A DNA stretch of 33,248 nt from Dysgonamonadaceae bacterium. Lineage in GTDB: Bacteria > Bacteroidota > Bacteroidia > Bacteroidales > Azobacteroidaceae. Position 1 is the stretch's first letter. Each line of letters opens with the position of its first letter. Position numbers and translations under genes: made by a program. The notes beneath the pieces were generated by a model. That model searched no databases. It saw only the letters and a program-made list of their open reading frames with translations, and was not told the DNA's origin. Shown here piece by piece: positions 8,508-18,541 of the stretch. The stretch lies in contig JAIRLY010000264.1 of NCBI GenBank assembly GCA_031259075.1, positions 1 through 33,248 on the forward strand. The letters are read 5' to 3'.

Positions 8508-9746
8508 ATGGAATATATAACGCTTTCGCAATTAAACCTCTTAATCAGAGAGGAAATAGAAACTGCTTTCCCTGGTACGTATTGGTTAATAGCAGAAACA
8601 AGCGATGTCCGTTTAAATAAAAACGGTCATTGTTATTTGGAGTTTATTGAAAAAAAAGAATCCGACAATAATATCATCGCAAAGGCGAGAGGTTATATCT
8701 GGGCAAATACCTATCAATTGTTAAAACCTTATTTTGAAGAAAAAACGGGGCAGTCTTTCGTTTCAGGATTAAAAATACTTGTGAATGTATCTGTTGATTT
8801 TCATCCTGTATATGGTTATGGATTAAATGTTTGCGACATCGATCCCACCTATACTGCCGGAGATATGCAGCAGCATCGACAACAAATTCTGAATCGATTG
8901 GAAAAGGAAGGAATCTTATCTTTGAATAAGGAATTGGAAATGCCTCTACTTCCGCAGAAAATAGCCGTTATCACCTCTCCTACTGCGGCTGGCTATGAAG
9001 ATTTTATAAATCATCTGGAAAACAATAAACATGGATTTGTATTTTATACTCATCTTTTTCCTGCGGTTATGCAAGGCGAGCAAACCGAAAAATCAATTAT
9101 CAGTGCATTGAATACAATCTATGAGAACAGAGAAACATTTGACGCCGTCGTCATCATAAGGGGCGGAGGCGCCACATCCGATTTAGCATCTTTCGATACT
9201 TATTCTCTGGCAGCCAATTGTGCTCAATTTCCGTTACCTGTTATCACCGGTATTGGTCATGAACGAGACGATACGGTACTGGATTTTATTTCCAAATACA
9301 GAGCAAAAACGCCCACAGCCGTTGCAGATTATTTACTGGCCTATTTGGAAAATGCTTTTTCTGCTTTGTGTAAATGTCAATCCAATCTTATTTTTGCAAG
9401 TAACAGGATGTTGGATTCTTCTTTCGAAGAGATACAACAATTGACGCGCCATTTACATTTATATGTATATAATACTTTGGAAAGACAAAATTTGACGCTT
9501 TGTTTGATAAAAGACAATTTACAAAAATTTTCAAAGCAATTTTTTACTACGGAAGAAATTAAGTTGAGAGAAAAAGCGTCTTTTTTCAAATTATCTTCTC
9601 CCGAATATATTCTATCCAAAGGTTATTCCGTTACACTCAAAGATGGGAAAGTAGTAAAATCCGCACAAACACTTCAAGATGGCGACGCTATTGAGACAAT
9701 CTTAAAAGAAGGAAAAATTTCCAGTATCGTGTCGTTCCGAACGTGA
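8508..9746 (+). CDS. xseA: Exodeoxyribonuclease VII large subunit
   Basis: 412 aa; EYITLSQLNLLIREEIE...YWLIAETSDVRLNKNGHCYLEFIEK OB-fold; LPQKIAVITSPTAAGYEDFINHL; VVIIRGGGATSDLASFDTYSLA; PVITGIGHERDDTVLDFI are XseA motifs. Confidence 0.95.
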   Translation: MEYITLSQLNLLIREEIETAFPGTYWLIAETSDVRLNKNGHCYLEFIEKKESDNNIIAKARGYIWANTYQLLKPYFEEKTGQSFVSGLKILVNVSVDFHPVYGYGLNVCDIDPTYTAGDMQQHRQQILNRLEKEGILSLNKELEMPLLPQKIAVITSPTAAGYEDFINHLENNKHGFVFYTHLFPAVMQGEQTEKSIISALNTIYENRETFDAVVIIRGGGATSDLASFDTYSLAANCAQFPLPVITGIGHERDDTVLDFISKYRAKTPTAVADYLLAYLENAFSALCKCQSNLIFASNRMLDSSFEEIQQLTRHLHLYVYNTLERQNLTLCLIKDNLQKFSKQFFTTEEIKLREKASFFKLSSPEYILSKGYSVTLKDGKVVKSAQTLQDGDAIETILKEGKISSIVSFRT

Positions 9747-9779
9747 AAATTGTGTTCATTCTATTGGATGGACTATTCT

Positions 9780-12700
9780 TTATCTCATCAAACTCACCTT
9801 TATATTCACTCCAAAAGAAGATTTTGAAAACGGATAAGCGGTCGACGATATTAAAGGTTTACTGATTTGCCGGTCGAAAAAAGCTTGTAGAACAATCATC
9901 TTGCTCATGTTGTAATCCGCCGTGAATTTGAATACGATTTGCGTGTCACCGCTGGTCGGTTGCGTATACGCTTCCTGAATTTTCCGGATCAAACTCTGTG
10001 ACTTTCGGTAAGAAACGTCTCCCGAAAGCCGTAAGTCGTTGTTGAAATTAGCACCGCCCGTTTTAGGCAGCTTCAATACTTGATTGAAGTTTTCGACGCG
10101 AATACCCAAACCGGCCGTGACGTCTGTCATTTTCATTTCGATGATTTGATAAGAAGACACGTTCAGACTGATATTTCGCGAAGTTTTGTATTGCAACTTC
10201 AAGCTCATATTATTAAGTAATACGGAATTTACCCCGATCAGCGGATTAAAAGCTTCGTTGATACTTACAGCGGTAATATCGAAAGGCGATGCCGGAATTG
10301 GGTTGTCGGTTGTTACACTCCGGATAAATCCGATGCCGCTGTTTGCTTCCACCCAATTCAGATACGAACTGTAAGCTCCTATTATATAGTTGCATTTGTA
10401 TTCATGATCAATTACAAACGATTTGAAGTATTTGCTGATAAATGGAATTTGGCTCAAACCTTCATACGAGGCTCTCCAGTTTGGGAGTAAATGAAGCAGG
10501 GAAGGGAAAAAATCCAACCCTGCCTTATACGGATTTTTGTTTGTATAAGCAGTCAGAAAAGCCGGTATTAAAACGTCTGTCGAATTTGGGTCCACGTTCC
10601 CGTTTGCAGGGTCGTATGGTTTGCCGACAAAATCACTTCCTTGCAGGAATCCCGCATTAGGATAATAAGTATTCGCATATACCTGTTCCAAACGATTTGC
10701 GATGATCCCGCGATTGCTTAAAAAAGTTGCAAATGATTTGGAAAAGTATCCGTTGTCTGCGCCGCTTTTTTCAAAAGCCGAGCGAAGCGCAATAATGGTC
10801 ATACTGAAATTACCGGTAAACCGTTTAGTCATATTTTCGTACACGAAATACAGTTGATGTTGATCCGACATCACTCGGTCGGCGTTCAGATTAATTTTCA
10901 TTCCGGCAAAAGGCTCCACCAGAGCAGTAAAACGGAATGTTTCCGTCTTACTGAATATCGCCGGATTAACATTGTCTTCATTTTTTATCAACCAATTGTT
11001 TGCATTGGCTTTATCTATATAGCTTTCATCTACCAGCCCGAATGAAAAATCGAATCCCGGCGCTTTTCCCAAAGCGGTATTCCCTTGACCGAGAAAATCG
11101 CCGGCATCCGGAAGAAAATTAGGAATTACTATCCCTTGCGTTTGATTATAAGAGAAATTGACATTGCGTACCATCATTAAACCCCTTGCCACTCCTTGTA
11201 CGATTTTGTACCATGCCAAATCGTCTAAAGGGGGCAATAGAGAGATCGTTAAATTCAATTTCACAGAATCTTTATTCTTGATTCGGATTGTGTTGTCGTC
11301 GATGGTTTTATAACTGATATTGTATAATTTACCGTTTGCGCCGCGGGCGGTTACTCTTAATCGTTTATTATTCAATGTATGTTTGAGGATTGTAGCCGAA
11401 TCGGTACTTAATTGAACTTCTCCTTCAAATTTTTTATTTTTCTTTTCTTCCGTTGCTTTTCGATTCCGCTCATTCGCTTGCTGTGCATTTCGTTTGTTAT
11501 TTGCGTCCCGCATATTTCTACCGGAAGATTTGCTCATCGTATATTTTTTATTGACGCTTTCGAGAAATTTGTTTTTGTTGTAAAGATTTACCATATTTAA
11601 AGCGAAATTATTCAAACCGATGGTTCGTTCGTTCTGAATTGTATTTCCCATTATGATGTTGCTTTCCTCAGAAGAGATAGAAGAGATCACAGCTCCTCTT
11701 TTCCATTCGTATTGAGCATTATACGATAGATTGCCGGAAATAAAGTCGAGCAGAGGAATTGTGCGGAATGGGAGTTGGTAGGTAGCCGAAAATTGTTGGA
11801 TATATTCCATCGGAGTCCCTAAATTTCGAATGCTTTGCATCACCGAATCTTTCCAGATGTTATAATCGTCCATGTTGATTTTTTTATTAACCTGAACGTG
11901 CGGAGCATCTATACGCGCATCCGTTCCCGTATTTAAATTGAATTGAAGGTTTTTTGTCAATTCCCAATTGATTGTAGAGGATCGATTCCAATAAAAATCT
12001 TCTCTGAAAGAAGGATTTATCTGGTTTTCTCCCGAATTTCCGACGTCTCGCAATTGTATTTCAAAATAATTCCGGTTAATGTCCGAATTGAAAGCGATAC
12101 TTTTAGGTAAGTAACCAATTTGGAGTTCGTTTAAGAATTTATTTTTAGTTGTTGTTTTCTTATCTTTATAAAAAGGTTTCCACGGTTTAACCATTGGAGA
12201 ATAAACATAGCTGAAGAGAAACTGTTGAGTGGTTTGCTTGTCGTATACAGTAGTTGCATTTTGAATGTAATTTTCCGAAAATGAATAACCGAGCGTGAAG
12301 TTGGCCGGGTCGTAAGGCATGGGCGTTTTACTTACAATATTGACCCGCATATTGTTTATATCGAACGAACGGCCTGTAACTTTGTCGATAGCAAAACTTT
12401 TTATGGAGTCTTTTTCCGCCTTTGTTTCCACTGCATTCAAAGCGTCTTTCAACAAAATATCCTGATCCAGCGGATTGTATTTAGGGCTTGTTGTTTCTTC
12501 CCTGTAGGAATAATAAACGGGAATGCTGACTTTGGCTTTTTCGGGGAAAAATTTACCTAATTCTATTTGTGTGGAGATATTAATGGATTGGTTATCATCC
12601 AGATTTCGCTCCATAATACCTTGATCCAAGCTTCCAAAACCGGCAGTTTCTTTTCTTCCGGCAATACTGAAAGAGCCTAAATCGGAAAGCGTCACAAATA

Positions 12701-15700
12701 AATTGGCATTTCCGGCCCACCCGCCGTCTTCGTTAAATTCGGTCAGACGTAATTCGTCTACCCATACTTCGGCGGATTTTTCATTTCCTGAGTTATTACG
12801 AACGCCGATCATGATTATTTTGATTTCGGAAATGGCAGGGTTGCCTACGACCGTGATTTTATTCATCGGTTTGTTCGGGTCGAAATTCGAATAAGGGGTA
12901 TAGTAAGTAACATCCGAACCGGCTTTTCTTTTTTCTTTGTTCCGCTCAAGTTTCAAATGGGTTAATACTTCAAATGGGAAATCGAACATATTGGCATTGG
13001 GCCAAACGATTTCTCTATCGGCATTTGTATCCAAGTATCCTTGCGCAGGAGCCGGAGGCGTTAATTTCAATGGGATTTCATATTCATAATAATTGTTTTT
13101 GTAATCCGAACCTAAACGCAGAAAGATAGAAAGCTCGTTATCTTCTATCGAATTCAGGTCGTCTTTCATTCGTTCGGCATGAACAAACATTTGTAAACGC
13201 CGATATTGTCTTGCATCCAAATTGGTGTTTTTATAAATAGCCCGTGCGTCCCCAGAAGATAAATTCTGGATTTTAGCAGCTAAAGATTGTTCGTTTTGCA
13301 TAATCAACTGAGGTTGTCCCGGATCGGTCATCCGGTTTACTCCCGGAGGCATGATGTAATTGACCGGATCTTTGTCACCGTTTTCTTCAATATTAACGGT
13401 TGAAATGCTGATACTTGCATTGCCCGAAGGCGATTGACTTGGATTAGATAAATCTTTAGTATATACTCTCCAATCGCCTCGTACTAACTCTAATGTTCCG
13501 AAACGGAGAATAGTAGAATCTGTAAAACCGGTCATAAACATGCGGATGAAACGAATGGATTGAAAATCACGTATGCCGCCTTTCAAATCAGGAGATTCAC
13601 GGAGCGGGATTTTGAACAAATACCAGTTTACTTCTTCGGATTTGCCGTTTTTAAGCGTTGGTTTAGCGACACGTTTATCCACAATAAAATTCTCGCCTAC
13701 TTTTAAGTGTTTCGGACGAATGGATATTTTATATTGGAAATATTTTTCATTTTCATTCAGGGTATTATCTTGGTTGATGTCTTCTACATCGGGACTTATT
13801 TTTGCCGCCGTACTGTAGCTTTCGGGCGAATCGTTTGCTTCCGCTGAATTCCCTTCTACGCCATTGTAATGTTTGTAACGTTCCAATATGGGCATTTCTT
13901 GCCGGTCGTAGTCCGATCCTCTGTAATAATGATAGTTATCTCCTGCCGGATCGCGGAAAGGAGAGAAAGGATCTTGCAGCATCCGGTCGTATGCTTCCGG
14001 TGTCAAACGATTTTTCAGATCTTCCAAATATTTGGCATAAGTAGAAAATTCAAATTCCCGTTCCGTGCTTAATCCATCGAATCCTACGTCCTGCAATCTT
14101 CGTGTTCCTTCAGTGTTGTCGAAAGCATAGACCAGCGATTGTTGTTTTGGTACGTACCCCCATGCGGTTCTTTCCAATTTAGCAGTATCTCCGTCAACCG
14201 GCAACCCGTTTTCAAAAAATTTCTTTTCATCTTTAAGAATTTCTTCGGATATTTCACCTAAATCGAAATACAAATCGCCGCCTGGGGAATCCGGGTTGTA
14301 GATAAACGGATCTAACAGCCAAAATTCAATATGTTCGATATTTTGAGCTTCAAAATCAGTCTGATTGCTGTCGATTTTCCGCATAATTCCTCCCCACCGG
14401 CTTTGTGGGTCGGAGAGTGTTCCATCCGGATTTGTTCCTTGTGCATCCAGATTATAAGGGCCGCGTTCTTTCGGATAAAAAGCCAAGTTAAGAACAGGGA
14501 TCGTTGAAGCCTCATTGAAAGGAATATCTTTGTTCGGAAATAGTTCTTCTTCTCTGATTTCTCTCACATAATGATTGGATAATTGATTGTCGTCGTTTTT
14601 GATATGAGTAGGAGTTAGAGAAGATTTTCGCGTAAATAACCCGTCGATATAATACCATGCCAACAGTGCTCTGTTTTTTCCGTATTTAATATCGTTCACA
14701 TTTTTCGATTCTTCGAAGATAGACGGCGTTGATGATAAACTCCATGTATAATGGGAGCGTAAATCAAGTGTCATTTTAGCGCTTTCGAAATCATCGACGT
14801 AAGAATGATCTCCGCCCCATTCGTTGCGATAATGGCCGGGTATTAACTGGGCGTATTCCGCATTGAAAGTGATTTGCGAAGGTGCTGTCAGTTCTACAAA
14901 CGGAAGTTTATCCACGACATTGGTCAGCCACTGCGATTGAGTGGAGAAATTGGTATTGAAACCAAACAGGGTATTGTTGATGGATTCCTGTCCGGGATTT
15001 GTTTTCATTACTTGAGGCATTTCACTCAAATTCATAATGGTGGCGCCAAAATTGAATTTAGGAGAGAAAGCGTAATTGAGATTTAGTCCCATCATGGTTT
15101 TCCGTTGCATGCCGAAAGAAGACTGGTCTTCCGAAGTGATTTGAATATTTGCATTTTCATAGGCAGGATTGATAATATTCACGCCTGTTGCATCAACCAC
15201 ATAATCTACATTTTCCTTTAACCGGATGCCGTTGGCTGTTACGACTACCGATCCTTTGGCTACATTCATTCCACCCAGTTCTATGTTGGAACTTCCCGAA
15301 CCTTTGTATTCACCGGTAAGAATAAATTTATTTTTTTCGGCGGTCTGACGGGCGACGGTCAGAGTAGTATCATATAATTCTTGATAAACATATTTGTTTG
15401 CAATATCGTCATTTTCAATTTTGCTTCGTAAGTGTTCGCCGAAAGGTTGTACTACGGGAAAAATGATTTTTCCTTCCTGCGATTTAACGGTATAACCTTC
15501 TACATAATCGAAAAAACCGTCGGAATAAGGTTCCTGTCTAGGATCCAAGCGGTCGAGATTTTCTACGTACAACAAAGGTTGGTTGGCAATAGCTCCTTCA
15601 GTAATATAATTCATATACACTCCGGTTGTATCATTTTGATATTTAATATCCAACCGGAATTTATCTTTTTCTATTCCCCTCATGCTAATGGTATATATGT

Positions 15701-17264
15701 TCCGCATCATTAGACGCCATCCGGGCGAAGACGGAGAAAGAGAAGTTCCTTTTATTAATTTTAAATACAAGTTATCGCCGGTATTATTCGGATTATCGGT
15801 TGAAAATTCGCCCACCTGATATACTTGATTCCTGTATGAATATTCAAAAGCGACAGCCAATACCTCATCGGGTTGCAACGGCGTTTTAAGGCTGATATAA
15901 CCCAATTGTTTGTTGAGCGTATATTCGGAGTTTTCATTCAATTTGCGGGCATTTTCAATTTTTTCATAATCGTATCCTCCCTGCAATCCTGCGTTTCCTA
16001 ATGTTTGATTTACTTTGCTGCTGCTTCGTACATCCGGAAAACTTTTGAGTTTCTCATATAAATTGTTGGCGCGATTATAAGGTATTTCTAAGCTCCCGTC
16101 GGGTTTTACGAAATTGTTATTGCTGATGTGAGAATATTCGCCCAAATCGGCAAAAGCTACAATATTTCTAGCTTGATCGTAATTGGAACGTTTATTCGTT
16201 ACCCATACTTCAATCCGATCGATACTGATTGACGATTTGATGAAAGGAAGCGTACTCATGGATTTGTCGTATGAATCAGGAAAATAATGCGCCAGAAAAA
16301 AGTGGGTATTTTCGTCGAAATTGTCTACAGTGATCTCAAAAGGAGTTGTTTGTACATTTCCTCTAGAAGAAGTAGAACGGGATTGCGACTCTTGTTGAGA
16401 AAAAATAGCGCCAACGGTTAGTTTCCCAAATTGCAATTCCGTTTTGATGCCGAATAAAGCCGTTCCGCCTCTAATCAGCGAATTGCTTGTATTCATACTT
16501 ACATTACCGGCTTCCAATACTTTGATGATTTCGTCTTCTTTTCCGGCATAAGCTAATTTTATTTTTTTAGAATCAAAATCGAAAGTAGATTCTGTATTAT
16601 AATTTAAGTCGAAATTCATTTTATCGCCGACAGAGGCAGTCACCGTTGCTTGAATTTGCGGATCAAAATCGAAAGAAGTACGATTACGTTGCCGCTCTGT
16701 AAAAGTTGGGTTTCCCGTTGAAGTATGTGTTACGCCTATTTTGGTGTTTATACTTCCCTGAGGTTGAAACCGCACACCGCCCGGACCGAAAATCTTTTCT
16801 GCCGGACCCAAATCGAAATTAAATCCAAACATCGACAACAAATCTTTTTTTTCTTCTCCTTGATTGGCAAATTCCTCATCATTCCGCGATTTGAAATAAG
16901 AACTCATACTTTTCTGAAGCGTATAATTCAAATACTCTTCCTGTGTAAGCGAGATAGGAGTTATAATATCCGTCCCTCCTACTTTCGAATGCAATTCATA
17001 ACGGTTTGTTGCAGGATTGTATTCAAAAGTACCGTCAAAATCTTCCGGATTTTGTAAATCAATCGGATAAGTAGTATTTAAATTTTCATAATTTTCGGGA
17101 ATAATAGGCGCTACCGGAAAAGTAAGAGGTACGCTATCTTCCGAAACTACCATAATATTGGGAAATTGCGAACTAACGGCAGTCAAATCTGCACTTAGTT
17201 TAAAGAATATTCCGCTTATCATGGTAATTAAACCGATAAGGATATATTTGTTTTTCGATTTCAT
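9780..17264 (-). CDS. sprA: T9SS outer membrane translocon SprA/Sov
   Basis: 2494 aa giant beta-barrel; FGFNFDLGPAEKIFGPGGVRFQPQGSINTKIGVTHTSTGNPTFTERQRNRTSFDFDPQIQATVTASVGDKMNFDLNYNTESTFDFD is diagnostic of SprA/Sov; located among other T9SS genes. Confidence 0.96.
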   Translation of the reverse strand: MKSKNKYILIGLITMISGIFFKLSADLTAVSSQFPNIMVVSEDSVPLTFPVAPIIPENYENLNTTYPIDLQNPEDFDGTFEYNPATNRYELHSKVGGTDIITPISLTQEEYLNYTLQKSMSSYFKSRNDEEFANQGEEKKDLLSMFGFNFDLGPAEKIFGPGGVRFQPQGSINTKIGVTHTSTGNPTFTERQRNRTSFDFDPQIQATVTASVGDKMNFDLNYNTESTFDFDSKKIKLAYAGKEDEIIKVLEAGNVSMNTSNSLIRGGTALFGIKTELQFGKLTVGAIFSQQESQSRSTSSRGNVQTTPFEITVDNFDENTHFFLAHYFPDSYDKSMSTLPFIKSSISIDRIEVWVTNKRSNYDQARNIVAFADLGEYSHISNNNFVKPDGSLEIPYNRANNLYEKLKSFPDVRSSSKVNQTLGNAGLQGGYDYEKIENARKLNENSEYTLNKQLGYISLKTPLQPDEVLAVAFEYSYRNQVYQVGEFSTDNPNNTGDNLYLKLIKGTSLSPSSPGWRLMMRNIYTISMRGIEKDKFRLDIKYQNDTTGVYMNYITEGAIANQPLLYVENLDRLDPRQEPYSDGFFDYVEGYTVKSQEGKIIFPVVQPFGEHLRSKIENDDIANKYVYQELYDTTLTVARQTAEKNKFILTGEYKGSGSSNIELGGMNVAKGSVVVTANGIRLKENVDYVVDATGVNIINPAYENANIQITSEDQSSFGMQRKTMMGLNLNYAFSPKFNFGATIMNLSEMPQVMKTNPGQESINNTLFGFNTNFSTQSQWLTNVVDKLPFVELTAPSQITFNAEYAQLIPGHYRNEWGGDHSYVDDFESAKMTLDLRSHYTWSLSSTPSIFEESKNVNDIKYGKNRALLAWYYIDGLFTRKSSLTPTHIKNDDNQLSNHYVREIREEELFPNKDIPFNEASTIPVLNLAFYPKERGPYNLDAQGTNPDGTLSDPQSRWGGIMRKIDSNQTDFEAQNIEHIEFWLLDPFIYNPDSPGGDLYFDLGEISEEILKDEKKFFENGLPVDGDTAKLERTAWGYVPKQQSLVYAFDNTEGTRRLQDVGFDGLSTEREFEFSTYAKYLEDLKNRLTPEAYDRMLQDPFSPFRDPAGDNYHYYRGSDYDRQEMPILERYKHYNGVEGNSAEANDSPESYSTAAKISPDVEDINQDNTLNENEKYFQYKISIRPKHLKVGENFIVDKRVAKPTLKNGKSEEVNWYLFKIPLRESPDLKGGIRDFQSIRFIRMFMTGFTDSTILRFGTLELVRGDWRVYTKDLSNPSQSPSGNASISISTVNIEENGDKDPVNYIMPPGVNRMTDPGQPQLIMQNEQSLAAKIQNLSSGDARAIYKNTNLDARQYRRLQMFVHAERMKDDLNSIEDNELSIFLRLGSDYKNNYYEYEIPLKLTPPAPAQGYLDTNADREIVWPNANMFDFPFEVLTHLKLERNKEKRKAGSDVTYYTPYSNFDPNKPMNKITVVGNPAISEIKIIMIGVRNNSGNEKSAEVWVDELRLTEFNEDGGWAGNANLFVTLSDLGSFSIAGRKETAGFGSLDQGIMERNLDDNQSINISTQIELGKFFPEKAKVSIPVYYSYREETTSPKYNPLDQDILLKDALNAVETKAEKDSIKSFAIDKVTGRSFDINNMRVNIVSKTPMPYDPANFTLGYSFSENYIQNATTVYDKQTTQQFLFSYVYSPMVKPWKPFYKDKKTTTKNKFLNELQIGYLPKSIAFNSDINRNYFEIQLRDVGNSGENQINPSFREDFYWNRSSTINWELTKNLQFNLNTGTDARIDAPHVQVNKKINMDDYNIWKDSVMQSIRNLGTPMEYIQQFSATYQLPFRTIPLLDFISGNLSYNAQYEWKRGAVISSISSEESNIIMGNTIQNERTIGLNNFALNMVNLYNKNKFLESVNKKYTMSKSSGRNMRDANNKRNAQQANERNRKATEEKKNKKFEGEVQLSTDSATILKHTLNNKRLRVTARGANGKLYNISYKTIDDNTIRIKNKDSVKLNLTISLLPPLDDLAWYKIVQGVARGLMMVRNVNFSYNQTQGIVIPNFLPDAGDFLGQGNTALGKAPGFDFSFGLVDESYIDKANANNWLIKNEDNVNPAIFSKTETFRFTALVEPFAGMKINLNADRVMSDQHQLYFVYENMTKRFTGNFSMTIIALRSAFEKSGADNGYFSKSFATFLSNRGIIANRLEQVYANTYYPNAGFLQGSDFVGKPYDPANGNVDPNSTDVLIPAFLTAYTNKNPYKAGLDFFPSLLHLLPNWRASYEGLSQIPFISKYFKSFVIDHEYKCNYIIGAYSSYLNWVEANSGIGFIRSVTTDNPIPASPFDITAVSINEAFNPLIGVNSVLLNNMSLKLQYKTSRNISLNVSSYQIIEMKMTDVTAGLGIRVENFNQVLKLPKTGGANFNNDLRLSGDVSYRKSQSLIRKIQEAYTQPTSGDTQIVFKFTADYNMSKMIVLQAFFDRQISKPLISSTAYPFSKSSFGVNIKVSLMR

Positions 17265-17420
17265 ACCTACATAGTAAACGAAAAAAATAAAAAAAGCGTA
17301 TAAAAAAAGAAAAGAAATATTCTATAAATACGATTGCATGATGGAGGTAAGACAGGGGCGCTAATTTTCAGAAACCTTTATTTCGACACAATTATTTATT
17401 ATTCTACTCGTTAATATTAC

Positions 17421-18443
17421 GTGAAAAAAATTGTTTTTATATTATTTGTCTTTCCGGCGGCAAGTTGTCATTTGCTTATGTCTCAATTTGATAGTCAAGT
17501 GAGTAGTTATTGGGCTACTCCTAATTATTTCAATCCGGGTTACGCAGGACAATCCGGTAAATTGGAGTTAACCGGACTGTACCGTCTGCAATGGCTGGGC
17601 GTGGAACATGCCCCGAAGACCGGAATTATACTGGGCGAAATGCCTGTCAAATTTTTTGGCCGTGAACATGGGATAGGCGTATCTATGTATAACGACCAAA
17701 TCGGTCTTTTTAAAACCAATTTAATTTCCGGTCAATATGCATATAAAATCAAATTATTCGGAGGTAGTTTAAGTATTGGAATACAAGGTGGATACATCAG
17801 CGAATCGTTCGATGGGACAAGAGTGAAAATTCCGGAAGACGATGAACAGTACGACCCGAACGATGAAGCGATTCCTCTAACCGAAGTGTCCGGAAATTCC
17901 ATCGACGGAGCGTTTGGCTTGTATTACGCCGCTAAAAATTGGTATGCAGGACTTTCTGTCACTCATTTGACTTCTCCTCAATTGGAATTGAGTGAAAACT
18001 ATATCCTTGAAATTCCACGTTCTTATTATTTTACGGCAGGATACAATATACAACTAAACAATCCGTTATTAGAATTACGACCGTCTGTTTTGTTGAAGAC
18101 AATGGAATTGAGTACTATTCGTATCGAGAAAGATTCTTTAATTGTCCAAACGAAACAAAGCGTAGTGAAAGGAATGTTAAAACAAACTCAGGTAGATGTT
18201 TCTTTGCGAATGGTATATAATAAAATGTTTTGGGGAGGCCTTTCCTGGCGCAAAGGAGATGCCGTCCAAATAATGATAGGAGGTAAATTCAAAATGTTGG
18301 AAGTTGGTTATGTGTACGATTTTCCCATTTCCGATATAATAAGAGAAACTTCAGGAAGTCATGAATTATTTATCAAATATTCTGTAGACATGAATCTGAA
18401 AAAAGGCAAAAAGAATAAACACAAAAGTGTGAGAATACTGTAG
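17421..18443 (+). CDS. porP: T9SS membrane protein, PorP/SprF family
   Basis: 340 aa; FDSQVSSYWATPNYFNPGYAGQSGKLELTGLYRLQWLGVEHAPKTGIILGEMPVKFFGREHGIGVSMYNDQIGLFKTN is typical PorP/SprF; GTG start; immediately upstream of gldK. Confidence 0.93.
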   Translation: MKKIVFILFVFPAASCHLLMSQFDSQVSSYWATPNYFNPGYAGQSGKLELTGLYRLQWLGVEHAPKTGIILGEMPVKFFGREHGIGVSMYNDQIGLFKTNLISGQYAYKIKLFGGSLSIGIQGGYISESFDGTRVKIPEDDEQYDPNDEAIPLTEVSGNSIDGAFGLYYAAKNWYAGLSVTHLTSPQLELSENYILEIPRSYYFTAGYNIQLNNPLLELRPSVLLKTMELSTIRIEKDSLIVQTKQSVVKGMLKQTQVDVSLRMVYNKMFWGGLSWRKGDAVQIMIGGKFKMLEVGYVYDFPISDIIRETSGSHELFIKYSVDMNLKKGKKNKHKSVRIL

Positions 18444-18506
18444 AAATGAAAAAAAGAAAAGGAATAAAGAAAAGAAAAATAAGGACGAGTGCGTTGGAAA
18501 GAATAA

Positions 18507-18541
18507 AAATGAAAAGAATATTTTTTTCATTCTTTTCATTT
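18507..18541. repeat. Perfect 13-bp inverted repeat (AAATGAAAAGAAT / ATTCTTTTCATTT) spanning the probable gldK start codon
   Basis: Arms 18507-18519 and 18529-18541 with a 9-nt spacer; read directly. Confidence 0.8.

Noticed and set aside
9220-9444. Out-of-frame 74-aa ORF within xseA as evidence of a frameshift
   Set aside because: The xseA frame is intact throughout with all expected motifs; the alternative frame is incidental.
17265-17420. Possible bidirectional promoter between sprA and porP
   Set aside because: The divergent arrangement implies promoters here, but I could not find convincing TAnnTTTG/TTTG pairs in either direction.
18446-18508. ORF-track start of gldK at 18446 (MKKRKGIKKRKIRTSALERIK leader)
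   Set aside because: The in-frame ATG at 18509 gives a canonical lipoprotein signal ending at SSCG; the leader is low-complexity repeat DNA. Needs experimental confirmation.
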